A stretch of DNA of 64,000 nt from Cyclobacterium jeungdonense (GTDB lineage: Bacteria; Bacteroidota; Bacteroidia; Cytophagales; Cyclobacteriaceae). Below are positions 27,739 to 35,811 of the stretch, in pieces. Made by a program: the position numbers and the translations under genes. The stretch covers positions 124,001-188,000 of the forward strand of contig NZ_WMCD01000012.1 in NCBI RefSeq assembly GCF_010994275.1, written 5' to 3'. Within the stretch, counting starts at the first letter, position 1. Each line of letters starts with the position of its first letter. Below the pieces are notes generated by a model that saw nothing but the letters and a program-made list of their open reading frames with translations, was not told the origin of the DNA and made no database searches.

Positions 27739-29076
27739 TCAAAGTGAGGTATCAATGGATGATGGATTAATCTGACCCAAGGCTCGCATCAAGTCAAGCT
27801 TGCTGGAAAGCACCGTGAAAAGTGCTTGGTAATGGTTCAATTGGGCTGTACGAAGTTCGGTTTCCGCTACTATAAGGTCTACGTAAGCTTTGACTCCTTC
27901 GTCATATTGTAGTTTGATGGTTTCGTAAACCTCCTCGGCCAATTCCCGATTCGACTGCAGTGTTTCCCATTCATAAAAGCTGGAGTGGTAGTTGGCTAGC
28001 GCGCGCTCGTATTCGGTGTAAAGTTGCCTTTCAAAATCCCGAAGGCCGAGTTCCGCACGGTCCTGCTGAAGCCGGGCAATCTTGACGTCTTGCACTCGCT
28101 TACCCCCCTGAAATAGAGGAATAGCAATGGTAAGGCCTACCGAGGAAGTGGGAAACGACTGACTGTAAAGTTCGGAAAACTCCCGGTTAAAAAACAGAAA
28201 ATTATAATTGTAAAACCCGTTTAGGGACGGAATAAAGGCCCATTGGGCATACTTGGTATTCAGCTCAGTGGTAGCGAATTGTGTCTTGGCCAATTGGTAT
28301 TCCACCCGTTGCTCCAAATTAAAATCTAAGCCCTCCTCCAAATTGGCCTTTTGCTCCAGGGATTCATAGGCATAATTCAACGTCAATTCCTCGCCCTGAG
28401 AAAATCCAGCTAGTTCCTTGAGGTAAGCATACTTGGCTCTGAGCGATGCATTCACTCTGTTCCGGTCACTTTTCAAGTTGGCCAGGCTGATTCTGGCCCG
28501 TTGGAAATCGGTTTTGTCTACCAATCCTGCTTCGTACCTGCTTCTCGCATCTTGGTATTGCTTTTCCTGTCGGGCCAGGTTTTCATCCAAGATCTGTATT
28601 TGCTCGTATGTCAGTAGGATATCGTAATAGGCCTTGGAAACAATCACCACCGTATTGATACGGTTGGTTTCCAGGGACTGACTCAATTCCTCTTTTACCA
28701 ACCCGGCACCCCGGTATGCGAAAAACTGATCCCTGTCAAACAAGGTCTGGGTAGCAGAGAAATTCAGGTTACTGGCAAACGGCTGACCAAAGGTAATCAA
28801 CTCATCTCCGATGGGCTGCGTCTGAAGTTTGAGATTGTTGGTTAGTTGATAATTGGCACTGATCTGAGGAAGCCAACCCGATAGACTTGATTTAATCTGC
28901 CGATCCCCGATCTGCTGATCTAACTCGGATTGCCGGACTCCGGGACTATTTTGCAAGGCAAAATCGACCAACTCGGGCAAACTTAAACCAGTCGTCTGAA
29001 TTGGGTCTGTCTGAGCATTCACTCTCGAAGAAATCCCCAGACACAAGAGGAAGAATAGGTGGAGGTAATAGTTCAT
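27739..29076 (-). CDS. TolC-like outer-membrane efflux channel
   Basis: The 445-residue protein has a signal peptide (LCLGISSRVNAQ) and two OEP repeats made of long helices with short beta strands. SLPELVDFALQNSPGVRQSE opens the first and VGLTIAIPLFQGGKR lies at the start of the last third. The length agrees with TolC/OprM relatives. It forms the trimeric exit duct of the tripartite RND pump encoded downstream. It starts 24 bp after the TetR gene stop and seven bases before the adaptor, placing it second in the operon. Confidence 0.92.
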   Translation of the reverse strand: MNYYLHLFFLLCLGISSRVNAQTDPIQTTGLSLPELVDFALQNSPGVRQSELDQQIGDRQIKSSLSGWLPQISANYQLTNNLKLQTQPIGDELITFGQPFASNLNFSATQTLFDRDQFFAYRGAGLVKEELSQSLETNRINTVVIVSKAYYDILLTYEQIQILDENLARQEKQYQDARSRYEAGLVDKTDFQRARISLANLKSDRNRVNASLRAKYAYLKELAGFSQGEELTLNYAYESLEQKANLEEGLDFNLEQRVEYQLAKTQFATTELNTKYAQWAFIPSLNGFYNYNFLFFNREFSELYSQSFPTSSVGLTIAIPLFQGGKRVQDVKIARLQQDRAELGLRDFERQLYTEYERALANYHSSFYEWETLQSNRELAEEVYETIKLQYDEGVKAYVDLIVAETELRTAQLNHYQALFTVLSSKLDLMRALGQINPSSIDTSL

Positions 29077-29100
29077 CGATACTAATTGGGGTTAAAAATA

Positions 29101-29679
29101 TTATTGGTTTTTGATGCCATCCCAAACCATTTGAGGGATTTGCTTTAGCTCCCCTTTCATGGATTGGGTTTGGGATTTGAAATAGGTAAGGTACCGAACA
29201 AGTGAAATGACATTTCCAATCACCATCACAGCCAGAATTTGGGGGCTAAGGGGTCGAAGCGCGCCTTCTTTTACTCCCTCCCCAAAAAACTTCCCTAACC
29301 AGGCTCCCCAAAGATCTGTAGACCGTTGAAGTTCGGGCGTATTATAAGGACTGCTGACAAACTGCTCCATAAAACTTTGAAAAGCAGGCTTGGTAAGGTA
29401 AAGTGAGGTAAGGTTATCCCAAAAGGCAAAAAAACGATGCTGAAAAGGAAGCTCCGGACTGTCTTTAGCGGATACCTCGGCCATGACCTTGATCTTTACG
29501 TATTTGTATAATTCCAGGATCATTTCATCTTTACTTTTAAAATAGGTATATACGGTTCCGGAAGCCACACCTGCATGCCTTGCGACCCTGCTTACAGGCG
29601 TACCATGAAACCCGTGCTCCCGGATCAGCTCCAGTGCACTTTCAAATAACATGGTTTTCTTATCTTGAATCGGTTCCAT
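29101..29679 (-). CDS. TetR-family repressor of the RND operon
   Basis: The 192-residue protein has an N-terminal TetR helix-turn-helix (ALELIREHGFHGTPVSRVAR, then AGVASGTVYTYFKSKDEM, about residues 12-55) and a divergent helical ligand domain. TetR regulators next to RND pumps normally repress the operon until a pump substrate binds. It is the first gene of the operon, and a palindrome centred 22 bp before its ATG is the likely operator, giving autoregulation. Inducing ligands cannot be predicted. Confidence 0.92.
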   Translation of the reverse strand: MEPIQDKKTMLFESALELIREHGFHGTPVSRVARHAGVASGTVYTYFKSKDEMILELYKYVKIKVMAEVSAKDSPELPFQHRFFAFWDNLTSLYLTKPAFQSFMEQFVSSPYNTPELQRSTDLWGAWLGKFFGEGVKEGALRPLSPQILAVMVIGNVISLVRYLTYFKSQTQSMKGELKQIPQMVWDGIKNQ

Positions 29680-29692
29680 TTTGATTAGCTTA

Positions 29693-29710
29693 TGAATGAA
29701 CGTTCAATCA
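29693..29710. promoter_or_regulatory. Candidate TetR operator
   Basis: TGAATGAAC/GTTCAATCA is a palindrome with 8 of 9 matching positions per arm and a perfect TGAACGTTCA centre (29697-29706). It lies 14 bp upstream of the TetR start, the usual place for an autoregulatory site of this family. Confidence 0.65.
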
Positions 29711-29856
29711 TTTTTGAAGGAAGAAGGTTCCTGGATATGGGGATTTTTTTGCAACTTTAACTAAATGTCGGGCAAATGCCGGGTAAATTCCGACCCTAAT
29801 TCGCTTAAGTATTGCCTTTTTTCGCTGAAATTGCCCCTACAAAAAAAAGCTTTGCC

Positions 29857-29952
29857 ATGAAATCGAGCATGACGAAAACGTCACACAGTGGGATGATTAT
29901 CGATCATGCGAGATTCCATCTGACCGCTGAAAAAAAACATATAAACAGATGA
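29857..29952 (+). CDS. Leader-type micro-ORF, copy C of a repeated element
   Basis: The frame encodes 31 residues starting MKSSMTKTSHSGMIIDHARF. Its TGA overlaps the ATG of the XRE membrane protein at 29949 (ATGA), so the two would be translationally coupled. Nearly the same sequence occurs twice, on the other strand, before rfbA at 32461-32638. All three copies share MKSSMT at the start, the core GMII-N/D-HAR, and an abutting downstream ATGAAA. A TGACG-AAAA-CGTCA stem-loop and a GATGATTATC-GATCATG inverted repeat lie within it. I do not recognise the family. It could be a leader peptide, a small protein, or a DNA/RNA element that happens to be open. Confidence 0.5.
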   Translation: MKSSMTKTSHSGMIIDHARFHLTAEKKHINR

Positions 29953-30743
29953 AACAGCCATCATTAGGAATAAAAATCGCCGGATTAAGGAAGGCCAAGG
30001 GCATTACTCAGGAGGAATTGGTCGAACGTTGTAATTTAAACGTACGAACCCTCCAGCGAATCGAAGCGGGAGAAGTACAACCCAGACTACATACCATCAA
30101 AGCACTATTTGAGGCCCTGGACCATTCCTGGGAGGAAGAGGCAACTAAGGCTAATTCCGAAACCGTTTCTCCAATTTATATTTACCTGGGAATGGCTTCT
30201 GGAATACTATATTTCTTCCTGGCCTATTTTGATATCGCCATGGAAATCGAATGGATGGGAACCGATGAAAAAACCGTTTCGTACCCGCTGGTGCTGATTA
30301 AAGTTTTTACATTTCTAACTTACACCGGATTCATCTTAGGCTGGCTAATTTTGGAAAAACACTTTCCAAATTTCATCCTGAGGATTGCCTTATGGGTGAT
30401 GATTGGTAGTAATTTGATCTGGTACTGCCTTGACCTGTTTGCCATCTTTTCCCGGCAGCTAACCATGGAATCCTATTACCTGGTTAAAGTAATGGGGTTT
30501 GGAGCAGCCTATGCGTTCCTGGGAGCAGGGTATTTGGGATATGGAGCTCCATGGGGTTCCATGGCAAAAGTGATCGGCGCCCTTGGATTGATTGCCGGTA
30601 TATTTCTTTTTTCCGGGATTGGCGTGATCCTGGGTTTGGTCCCGCTGACCTTATTTGAATTGGGACAAATCGCATTGATGGTTTGGGGGATAAAATGGTT
30701 GAAAAACCCTCCGTTTTCTCCGTTAAAGACAGTCTCCTTTTAA
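29949..30743 (+). CDS. XRE-type helix-turn-helix protein with membrane domain
   Basis: The 264-residue protein joins an N-terminal Xre/Cro helix-turn-helix (LGIKIAGLRKAKGITQEELV, then NVRTLQRIEAGEVQPRLHTI; residues 5-62) to about six hydrophobic helices that fill the remaining 190 residues. Such fusions are found in Bacteroidota and are thought to be membrane-held regulators that sense a membrane or small-molecule signal. The target is unknown. Its ATG overlaps the stop of a repeated micro-ORF. It diverges from the TetR/RND operon, but nothing shows that it controls the pump. Confidence 0.8.
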   Translation: MKQPSLGIKIAGLRKAKGITQEELVERCNLNVRTLQRIEAGEVQPRLHTIKALFEALDHSWEEEATKANSETVSPIYIYLGMASGILYFFLAYFDIAMEIEWMGTDEKTVSYPLVLIKVFTFLTYTGFILGWLILEKHFPNFILRIALWVMIGSNLIWYCLDLFAIFSRQLTMESYYLVKVMGFGAAYAFLGAGYLGYGAPWGSMAKVIGALGLIAGIFLFSGIGVILGLVPLTLFELGQIALMVWGIKWLKNPPFSPLKTVSF

Positions 30744-30962
30744 GACAAAAAACGGACGACGAGTCGCTACTGTACTATTTCTGGCTTGATTAATAGAAAA
30801 AAGAGGAAGCAAACAACTACACAGGTTACTGCTATTCGGATTGGCATGATCAGGTATTTCAATTTATGAATCCATTAAATTAAGTTAAAAGTAGATTTTT
30901 CTCTGGAAATAGAATGATTTCACCCAAAATTTTAACGGGTACGTTGAAAGCAGCTTAAAAAA

Positions 30963-30993
30963 CATAGGTCCCGGACAATGCCCGGGACCTATG
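30963..30993 (-). terminator. Terminator of the response-regulator gene
   Basis: CATAGGTCCCGG and CCGGGACCTATG form a 12-bp stem with a seven-base loop; on the minus strand it is followed by TTTTTT. It lies about 45 bp past the stop at 31036. Confidence 0.8.
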
Positions 30994-31035
30994 CGCTTTC
31001 GATCAAAAATTAATCTTAAACCCTACAAAAAGACG

Positions 31036-31395
31036 TCAATTCCGGAATATTTCCGGAATGCTTTCCCTAACAGACAGTTTGGAAAGGAATTTTTTTACCT
31101 TATCATTTGAATTGGCTTTCTCTTGATCTTTCTTATCCAGAGACCCACTTAATATGTAAACTTCAGAATCCTCCCCAAGAGGATTAAATTTATCCAAAAA
31201 ATCCCACCCACTCATCTGAGGCATGAACAGATCCAAAAACAAGTACCGTGGGCGGATTTCCTGTATCTTATTCAAGGCCTCTGTGGCACAATTAAAAGTG
31301 TGGATCCGGTAGGGGACATTCAAACTTTTTCGAATGAATTTTTCCGTGACATACGTGCTTACCTTGTCATCATCAACCAATACAATATCTACCAT
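31036..31395 (-). CDS. Single-domain response regulator (CheY-like receiver)
   Basis: The 119-residue protein is only a receiver domain. It has the acidic pocket VDDD at residues 8-10, phosphoacceptor Asp55 in LFLDLFMPQMSGW, the switch Ser in ILSGS and a late Lys in VKKFLSKL. With no output domain it must act by phosphorelay or protein contact. No histidine kinase is in the window; Bacteroidota stand-alone receivers of this type are often targets of orphan hybrid kinases. It is monocistronic with its own terminator. Confidence 0.88.
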   Translation of the reverse strand: MVDIVLVDDDKVSTYVTEKFIRKSLNVPYRIHTFNCATEALNKIQEIRPRYLFLDLFMPQMSGWDFLDKFNPLGEDSEVYILSGSLDKKDQEKANSNDKVKKFLSKLSVRESIPEIFRN

Positions 31396-31580
31396 CGAAA
31401 TACAATTATCACGCTATAAAAAACATTATGACTAGTACAAACATAAAATAAAAATAGAGTACCTCCAAAGATTGAGGAATTTTTTTATTATTTTTTTTGC
31501 GTTTCAAATATTGTTTTTTGTATTTAAAAAAATATAAAGGGTTAAAAAAATCCCTTAAAGGCCCGAAAGCAAATGGATTT

Positions 31581-32456
31581 CTAAAAATTTAAATTCTGAT
31601 TTACTAATTTTTTGAGGTATTCACCATAGCCACTTTTCCCGAGTTTTTCTGCTGATTTTAGCAATTTTTCCTGATTAATAAACCCATTTCGATATGCTAT
31701 TTCCTCGATGCAGCCAATTTTCAAACCTTGCCTTTCTTCTATGACTTCCACAAATTGGGCTGCCTGTAGCAAGGACTGATGAGTGCCCGTGTCTAACCAG
31801 GCCGTACCTCGATTCAGAATGCCCACGTTAAGTTTGTCTTTCTTCAGGTACACATTGTTAATATCGGTGATTTCCAGCTCCCCCCTGCTGCTGGGCCGGA
31901 TATTTTTGGCTATTTCTACCACTTCATTGTCGTAGAAATACAAACCGGGCACTGCAAAATTCGATTTTGGAGAGGCTGGCTTTTCTTCGATACTAAGTAC
32001 TTTGTAATCCGCATCGAATTCCACCACCCCGTAACGCTGAGGGTCGTTGACATGGTACGCAAATACTACGCCACCATCGGGATCCGTATGCTCTTTTAAG
32101 GTACGGTACAAACCCGTCCCATAGAAAATATTGTCTCCCAAAATCAACGCCACCTTGTCATCACCGATAAACTTCTCACCAATGATAAAGGCCTGGGCCA
32201 GTCCTTCGGGCTTGGGCTGAATGGCGAACTGAAAATCGCAGCCTACCTGACTGCCATCCCCGAGCAATTTCCGAAAAGCATCATGATCTTCCGGTGTGGT
32301 TATAATTAGAATTTCCCGAATTCCGGCCATCATCAGCACAGACAAGGGGTAATAAATCATAGGCTTGTCGTAAATTGGCATCAACTGCTTACTGACAGCA
32401 ATAGTCAGGGGGTAAAGGCGGGTCCCTGATCCCCCGGCTAAAATTATTCCTTTCAT
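31581..32456 (-). CDS. rfbA: Glucose-1-phosphate thymidylyltransferase
   Basis: The 291-residue enzyme makes dTDP-glucose from glucose-1-phosphate and dTTP, the first step to dTDP-rhamnose for surface polysaccharide. The nucleotide-binding signature GGSGTRLYPLTIAVSKQL lies at residues 8-25, and LILGDNIFYG, FEVEEKP-like SIEEKPASPKS and GTAWLDTGTH follow in the usual order. The length is normal. Other rfb/rml genes are not adjacent, so it is a solitary copy. Two tandem copies of a micro-ORF element lie directly upstream, ending four bases before the ATG, which suggests post-transcriptional control. Confidence 0.96.
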   Translation of the reverse strand: MKGIILAGGSGTRLYPLTIAVSKQLMPIYDKPMIYYPLSVLMMAGIREILIITTPEDHDAFRKLLGDGSQVGCDFQFAIQPKPEGLAQAFIIGEKFIGDDKVALILGDNIFYGTGLYRTLKEHTDPDGGVVFAYHVNDPQRYGVVEFDADYKVLSIEEKPASPKSNFAVPGLYFYDNEVVEIAKNIRPSSRGELEITDINNVYLKKDKLNVGILNRGTAWLDTGTHQSLLQAAQFVEVIEERQGLKIGCIEEIAYRNGFINQEKLLKSAEKLGKSGYGEYLKKLVNQNLNF

Positions 32457-32460
32457 GTGT

Positions 32461-32547
32461 TTATAATTGTTTCTCAGTGATCACATGGAATCTCGCATGG
32501 TTGATAATCATCCCTCCGTGGGTCGCTTGCGTCATGCTCGATTTCAT
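32461..32547 (-). CDS. Leader-type micro-ORF, copy A (next to rfbA)
   Basis: The frame encodes 28 residues starting MKSSMTQATHGGMIINHARF and ending in EKQL, with its TAA four bases before the rfbA start. It repeats the element seen at 29857-29952 on the opposite strand and at 32564-32638. Where copies B and C have a TGACG-AAAA-CGTCA stem-loop, this copy reads GACGCAAGCG, so pairing there is weaker. Conserved position immediately before a downstream ATGAAA suggests translational coupling. The family is not recognised. Confidence 0.5.
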   Translation of the reverse strand: MKSSMTQATHGGMIINHARFHVITEKQL

Positions 32548-32563
32548 ATGTTTATAATTGTCT

Positions 32564-32638
32564 TTAAGCGGCCAAATGGAGTCTCGCATGATTGATAATC
32601 ATCCCTACCATTGACGTTTTCGTCATGCTAGATTTCAT
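32564..32638 (-). CDS. Leader-type micro-ORF, copy B (distal tandem copy)
   Basis: The frame encodes 24 residues starting MKSSMTKTSMVGMIINHARL. The TAA at 32564-32566 sits where copies A and C have GAG/GAA (Glu). Past it the frame reads RQL and then stops in register with copy A, so this copy looks shortened by one nonsense change. Its end joins the ATGAAA of copy A, showing that the units are arranged head to tail with the start codon as the unit border. Confidence 0.45.
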   Translation of the reverse strand: MKSSMTKTSMVGMIINHARLHLAA

Positions 32639-32896
32639 AAAAACATTAAATTTAACTCAAAATCATACTGAATCAACCCAAAGGGAAAATCAAAAGTAGT
32701 AGGTGCAGGTGAAAATCCGCAAGAAATCCGGCTGTACCGATTCTAAAACTTGTACGATTCTAAAGTAGGTATTATTTCTTATCTACTAAAATTTCATCCT
32801 TAATTCTTCCATTTTTTATGCTTAAATTCCATTTATCCGTAAGAAATGATAATTTTACCCGTTAGTACCTGTACCCAATCAACATTAATGCCGACG

Positions 32897-33616
32897 ATGA
32901 AAAAAATCCTTTCTACAATTCCTTTCCTGCTTGCCGCAGCTCTGCTTTTCCCACTTACGGTTTCAAGTCAAAATTTTTACAAAGAAAAGGTTTCCAGAAA
33001 CCAGTATTATCAGGTCGGCTTAGGGCTGGGTGCCATGTATGCAGACAATTCCGGACGAATTCGGAGAGTGGAAGTCAAGACCGGCCCCTCCGTTTCCTTT
33101 ACCTATGGGAGAAAAATACATTCGCACATTGACCTGCGGGGCAACCTCGGCTACCAACGAACCCAAAGCCAGGATCAAGACTATTTTAGCACCCAGGTCA
33201 TTGAGGCCTGGAGGACTTCGGGACAAGCCTTAGCCAGCAAAAACAACCAGGTCTATTTGGACCTGATGCCCACCCTTCATATTATTGGGTCCGAAAACCA
33301 TACCCAACGAAAACGAATTAATTTGTACATGGGAACAGGTTTCGGCATGCTGCTCAACTTGAATCAGGAAACCCGACTCGAATCTAATGGACCCGAAACC
33401 AGCAACAATAGCATGGTGGTAGGGTATATCCCCGTCAGGGGAGGCCTCAGCTACAAACTAAATCTGTATACCGATATCGCCTTCGAAGGCAGCATTCTGT
33501 TGACTTTTTCAGACAAACTTGACGGCAATGAAGGGTTTAACCGTTTCAATGACCATCCGGTTGCCGGGCAAATTGTTTTCAGGCACTACATCAATCCTCT
33601 CAAGGGGTACGATTAA
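32897..33616 (+). CDS. Outer-membrane beta-barrel protein of unknown function
   Basis: The ATG at 32897 is chosen over 32846 because it directly precedes a signal peptide (KKILSTIPFLLAAALLF to VSSQ). The mature protein of about 215 residues has alternating amphipathic strands (YQVGLGLGAMYADNS, VSFTYGRKIHSHIDLRGNLG, LYMGTGFGMLLNLN, TDIAFEGSILLTF) and ends in an aromatic-rich strand, as expected for a small eight- to twelve-strand barrel. No specific family is recognised. It is transcribed away from rfbA and stands alone before the pirin gene. Confidence 0.65.
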   Translation: MKKILSTIPFLLAAALLFPLTVSSQNFYKEKVSRNQYYQVGLGLGAMYADNSGRIRRVEVKTGPSVSFTYGRKIHSHIDLRGNLGYQRTQSQDQDYFSTQVIEAWRTSGQALASKNNQVYLDLMPTLHIIGSENHTQRKRINLYMGTGFGMLLNLNQETRLESNGPETSNNSMVVGYIPVRGGLSYKLNLYTDIAFEGSILLTFSDKLDGNEGFNRFNDHPVAGQIVFRHYINPLKGYD

Positions 33617-33693
33617 CAATTATTTTTCCAAGAGGGAACTAATATACTAAAATATGGATTATTACATGTATATACACATAAAATAATCCGACT

Positions 33694-34707
33694 ATGACTG
33701 CAATACTTAAAGCTATCCGACCATTGGGATTTCACTGGCAAACACAGGATCCCTTTCTATTCTGTGCACATCACCTGGATGTGTTTCCGGAGGGAAAGCC
33801 GGACATGTCCCCACTGACTGGGCTGAATGGGAGACAGATCGGTCAGGATTTTTCTGGACAAGATGGTTGGAGCATGTACCATGGAAGCAAGGTTCCCGGC
33901 TTTCCTGCCCATCCTCACAAAGGTTTTGAAACCGTTACCATTGTAGAGGAAGGTCTGGTAGACCATTCCGATTCTCTGGGAGCTGCCGGAAGATTTGGCA
34001 ATGGAGATACCCAGTGGATGACAGCCGGAAAGGGAGTCATGCACTCGGAGATGTTTCCCCTGCTGAACGAGCAGAATAAAAATCCTTTGCACCTCTTTCA
34101 GATCTGGCTTAATCTTCCCCAGGCAAAGAAAAACGTACCAGCTCATTTTAAAATGATGTGGAAAGAGGATATACCCGTCAAAATCGTCAAGGATGAGCAA
34201 GGAAAGACCAGCCATTTTAAGTTAATCGCTGGTCAATTCGGTGCGTTGAAGGCTTTGGCACCGGCACCGGATTCGTATGCTGCCGATCCTGCCAACGAAG
34301 TGGCCATCTGGCTAATTTCGGCAGAAGCAGGAGCCCGATTCACGCTTCCGGAAGTAGGAGAAGGAACCAATAGAAGTCTCTTCTTCTATGCTGGAGATCA
34401 CATTGAAACGGCAGGAGAAAGCATTTCGGAGGAGCACTCCATCGATTTGGCCGGGGGAAAAGCTCTGGAAATACATAATGGCAACAAAACGGGCTATTTT
34501 CTCTATTTGCAGGGGAAACCTCTGGGCGAGAAAGTGGTTCAGCACGGCCCTTTTGTCATGAACAGTAACCAGGAAATCCAGGAAGCCGTATACGAATTCC
34601 AACGGACGCAATTTGGAGGATGGCCATGGGAAAGTCATGAACATACCCATCCCAAGGAAAGAGGGCGCTTTGCCATTCATGCTGATGGAAGAGAGGAAAC
34701 AAAATAA
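33694..34707 (+). CDS. Pirin-family protein
   Basis: The 337-residue bicupin has the pirin metal site in its N-terminal cupin: FPAHPHKGFETVTIVEEG supplies two His, and GVMHSEMFP supplies the third His and a Glu. The C-terminal cupin is degenerate. Bacterial pirins bind Fe(II) or other metals; some have quercetin 2,3-dioxygenase activity and others act as regulators, so the function stays open. The length is above the usual 230-300, owing to an extended N-terminus. A bidirectional terminator separates it from the convergent isomerase gene. Confidence 0.9.
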   Translation: MTAILKAIRPLGFHWQTQDPFLFCAHHLDVFPEGKPDMSPLTGLNGRQIGQDFSGQDGWSMYHGSKVPGFPAHPHKGFETVTIVEEGLVDHSDSLGAAGRFGNGDTQWMTAGKGVMHSEMFPLLNEQNKNPLHLFQIWLNLPQAKKNVPAHFKMMWKEDIPVKIVKDEQGKTSHFKLIAGQFGALKALAPAPDSYAADPANEVAIWLISAEAGARFTLPEVGEGTNRSLFFYAGDHIETAGESISEEHSIDLAGGKALEIHNGNKTGYFLYLQGKPLGEKVVQHGPFVMNSNQEIQEAVYEFQRTQFGGWPWESHEHTHPKERGRFAIHADGREETK

Positions 34708-34717
34708 AAAATGTTAT

Positions 34718-34749
34718 AAAAATCCGGCGAATAACTCCGCCGGATTTTT
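34718..34749. terminator. Bidirectional terminator
   Basis: AAAAATCCGGCG and CGCCGGATTTTT form a strong stem with A-tract on one side and T-tract on the other, between the convergent pirin and sugar-isomerase genes. Confidence 0.85.
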
Positions 34750-35619
34750 TTATTTCACGTACGTTGAGTTGTTCAGGTATTCGTAGCTCATCGCCACGCT
34801 TTTTACTGGTTCGTAATTATAACGTTCCACCTCCACATAAAACCCTTTCATTCCCTGGGCATAGGCGGCCTTGAATATTGGCTCAAAATCCATGGTACCG
34901 CTTTGTCCGATTTCTTCCTCGTCCTTGATGTGCAGCAATGGAAATCTGCCGGAATATTTCTTCAGGTAATCTACCGGATCATAGCCTCCTTTGGTAGCCC
35001 AGTAAACATCGAGTTCCATACAAAAAAGATCCGGATCAGTGTTTTCTAGCATAAAATCGTACATCACTTTTCCCTCAATTTTTTCAAACTCCCGTGCGTG
35101 GTTATGAAATCCAAATTGGAGATCGTATTCCTTAGCAATAGCCCCCACCTGATTATAATAGGTACACCAGGCTTCCAATTCCTTCAAGGTATCCGGTTTG
35201 GGCATGGATGGTTTTATCAGGAATTCGGCTCCTACAGCAGCATGAGCATCCGCAGCCTGCTTCCACCAATCCATGGCTATCGCGTGATTAGCTCCCGAAA
35301 AATCCCTGGGACCACCCACGTGGGCACTTTGCATGTGCATACCTAGATCCGTTACCATCTTCCTTATTTCTTTCGGAGAATATCCATAGATCTCCCCGTC
35401 AGCATAATTCGCTGCTTCCAACTTTTTAAAGCCGATATCCGCGACTTGCTTTAATATTCCCGATACATTGCCTTTAATATCCTCTCTTAACGAATACAAT
35501 TGCAGCCCGATTTGCTTGCCGGTAGGGGCTGCCCCCAACCAATGGGAACTGCTGGCAGTAGCGAGGCTGAGCAAGCCCAGTTTTTTCATGAAAGATCTTC
35601 TCTGATAGGTAGTTTGCAT
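34750..35619 (-). CDS. Sugar phosphate isomerase/epimerase-like TIM barrel, Tat signal
   Basis: The 289-residue protein has a Tat-type leader (RRSFMKKLGLLSLATASSS) followed by a xylose-isomerase-like TIM barrel (AP endonuclease family 2 superfamily). Visible elements are GLQLYSLREDIKG, LQFGFHNHAREF, FCMELDVYWATKGG, the metal-binding PLLHIKDEEE, and GFYVEVERYNYEP at the end. Relatives isomerise or epimerise sugars or inositol-type compounds; many secreted Bacteroidota homologues are uncharacterised. It is probably periplasmic. It stands alone, convergent with pirin and divergent from the ROK kinase. Confidence 0.85.
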   Translation of the reverse strand: MQTTYQRRSFMKKLGLLSLATASSSHWLGAAPTGKQIGLQLYSLREDIKGNVSGILKQVADIGFKKLEAANYADGEIYGYSPKEIRKMVTDLGMHMQSAHVGGPRDFSGANHAIAMDWWKQAADAHAAVGAEFLIKPSMPKPDTLKELEAWCTYYNQVGAIAKEYDLQFGFHNHAREFEKIEGKVMYDFMLENTDPDLFCMELDVYWATKGGYDPVDYLKKYSGRFPLLHIKDEEEIGQSGTMDFEPIFKAAYAQGMKGFYVEVERYNYEPVKSVAMSYEYLNNSTYVK

Positions 35620-35811
35620 GGTTATTTGATCTCTTTAGTTACAAATTAGGTTATTTCTTATTTAGAGGAGATAAAGCTAATTAGAATTTATGTTTTAAGG
35701 AATGAATATTTTTGTTTTCGGATTTTAACCCCGGCAAGGAATGTAATCAGCCTAATTTTTGCTAACTTGAATCGCCAAAATAAAATTTTGTTGGATACTA
35801 AATAGTTTTGA

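Larger units (their letters stand above)
32457..32640 (-). repeat. Two tandem ~93-bp elements upstream of rfbA
   Basis: Two head-to-tail units share the stretches CATGCGAGA, GATGATTATC and ATGAAATC at their start, and ATAAACA before the next ATG. A third unit lies inverted about 2.6 kb away at 29857-29949. No target-site duplication or terminal inverted repeat was seen. Confidence 0.75.

Noticed and set aside
31537..31556. AAGGG...CCCTT hairpin after rfbA
   Set aside because: The stem is only five pairs and the surrounding sequence is so AT-rich that a T tract is expected by chance; not listed as a terminator.
32690..32770. Cobalamin-riboswitch-like words (GGTGAAAATCC ... GGCTGTACCG)
   Set aside because: The characteristic B12 box (AGYCAGGAGACCTGCC-like) is missing downstream, and the following gene is an outer-membrane protein with no evident B12 link. 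The resemblance is too short.
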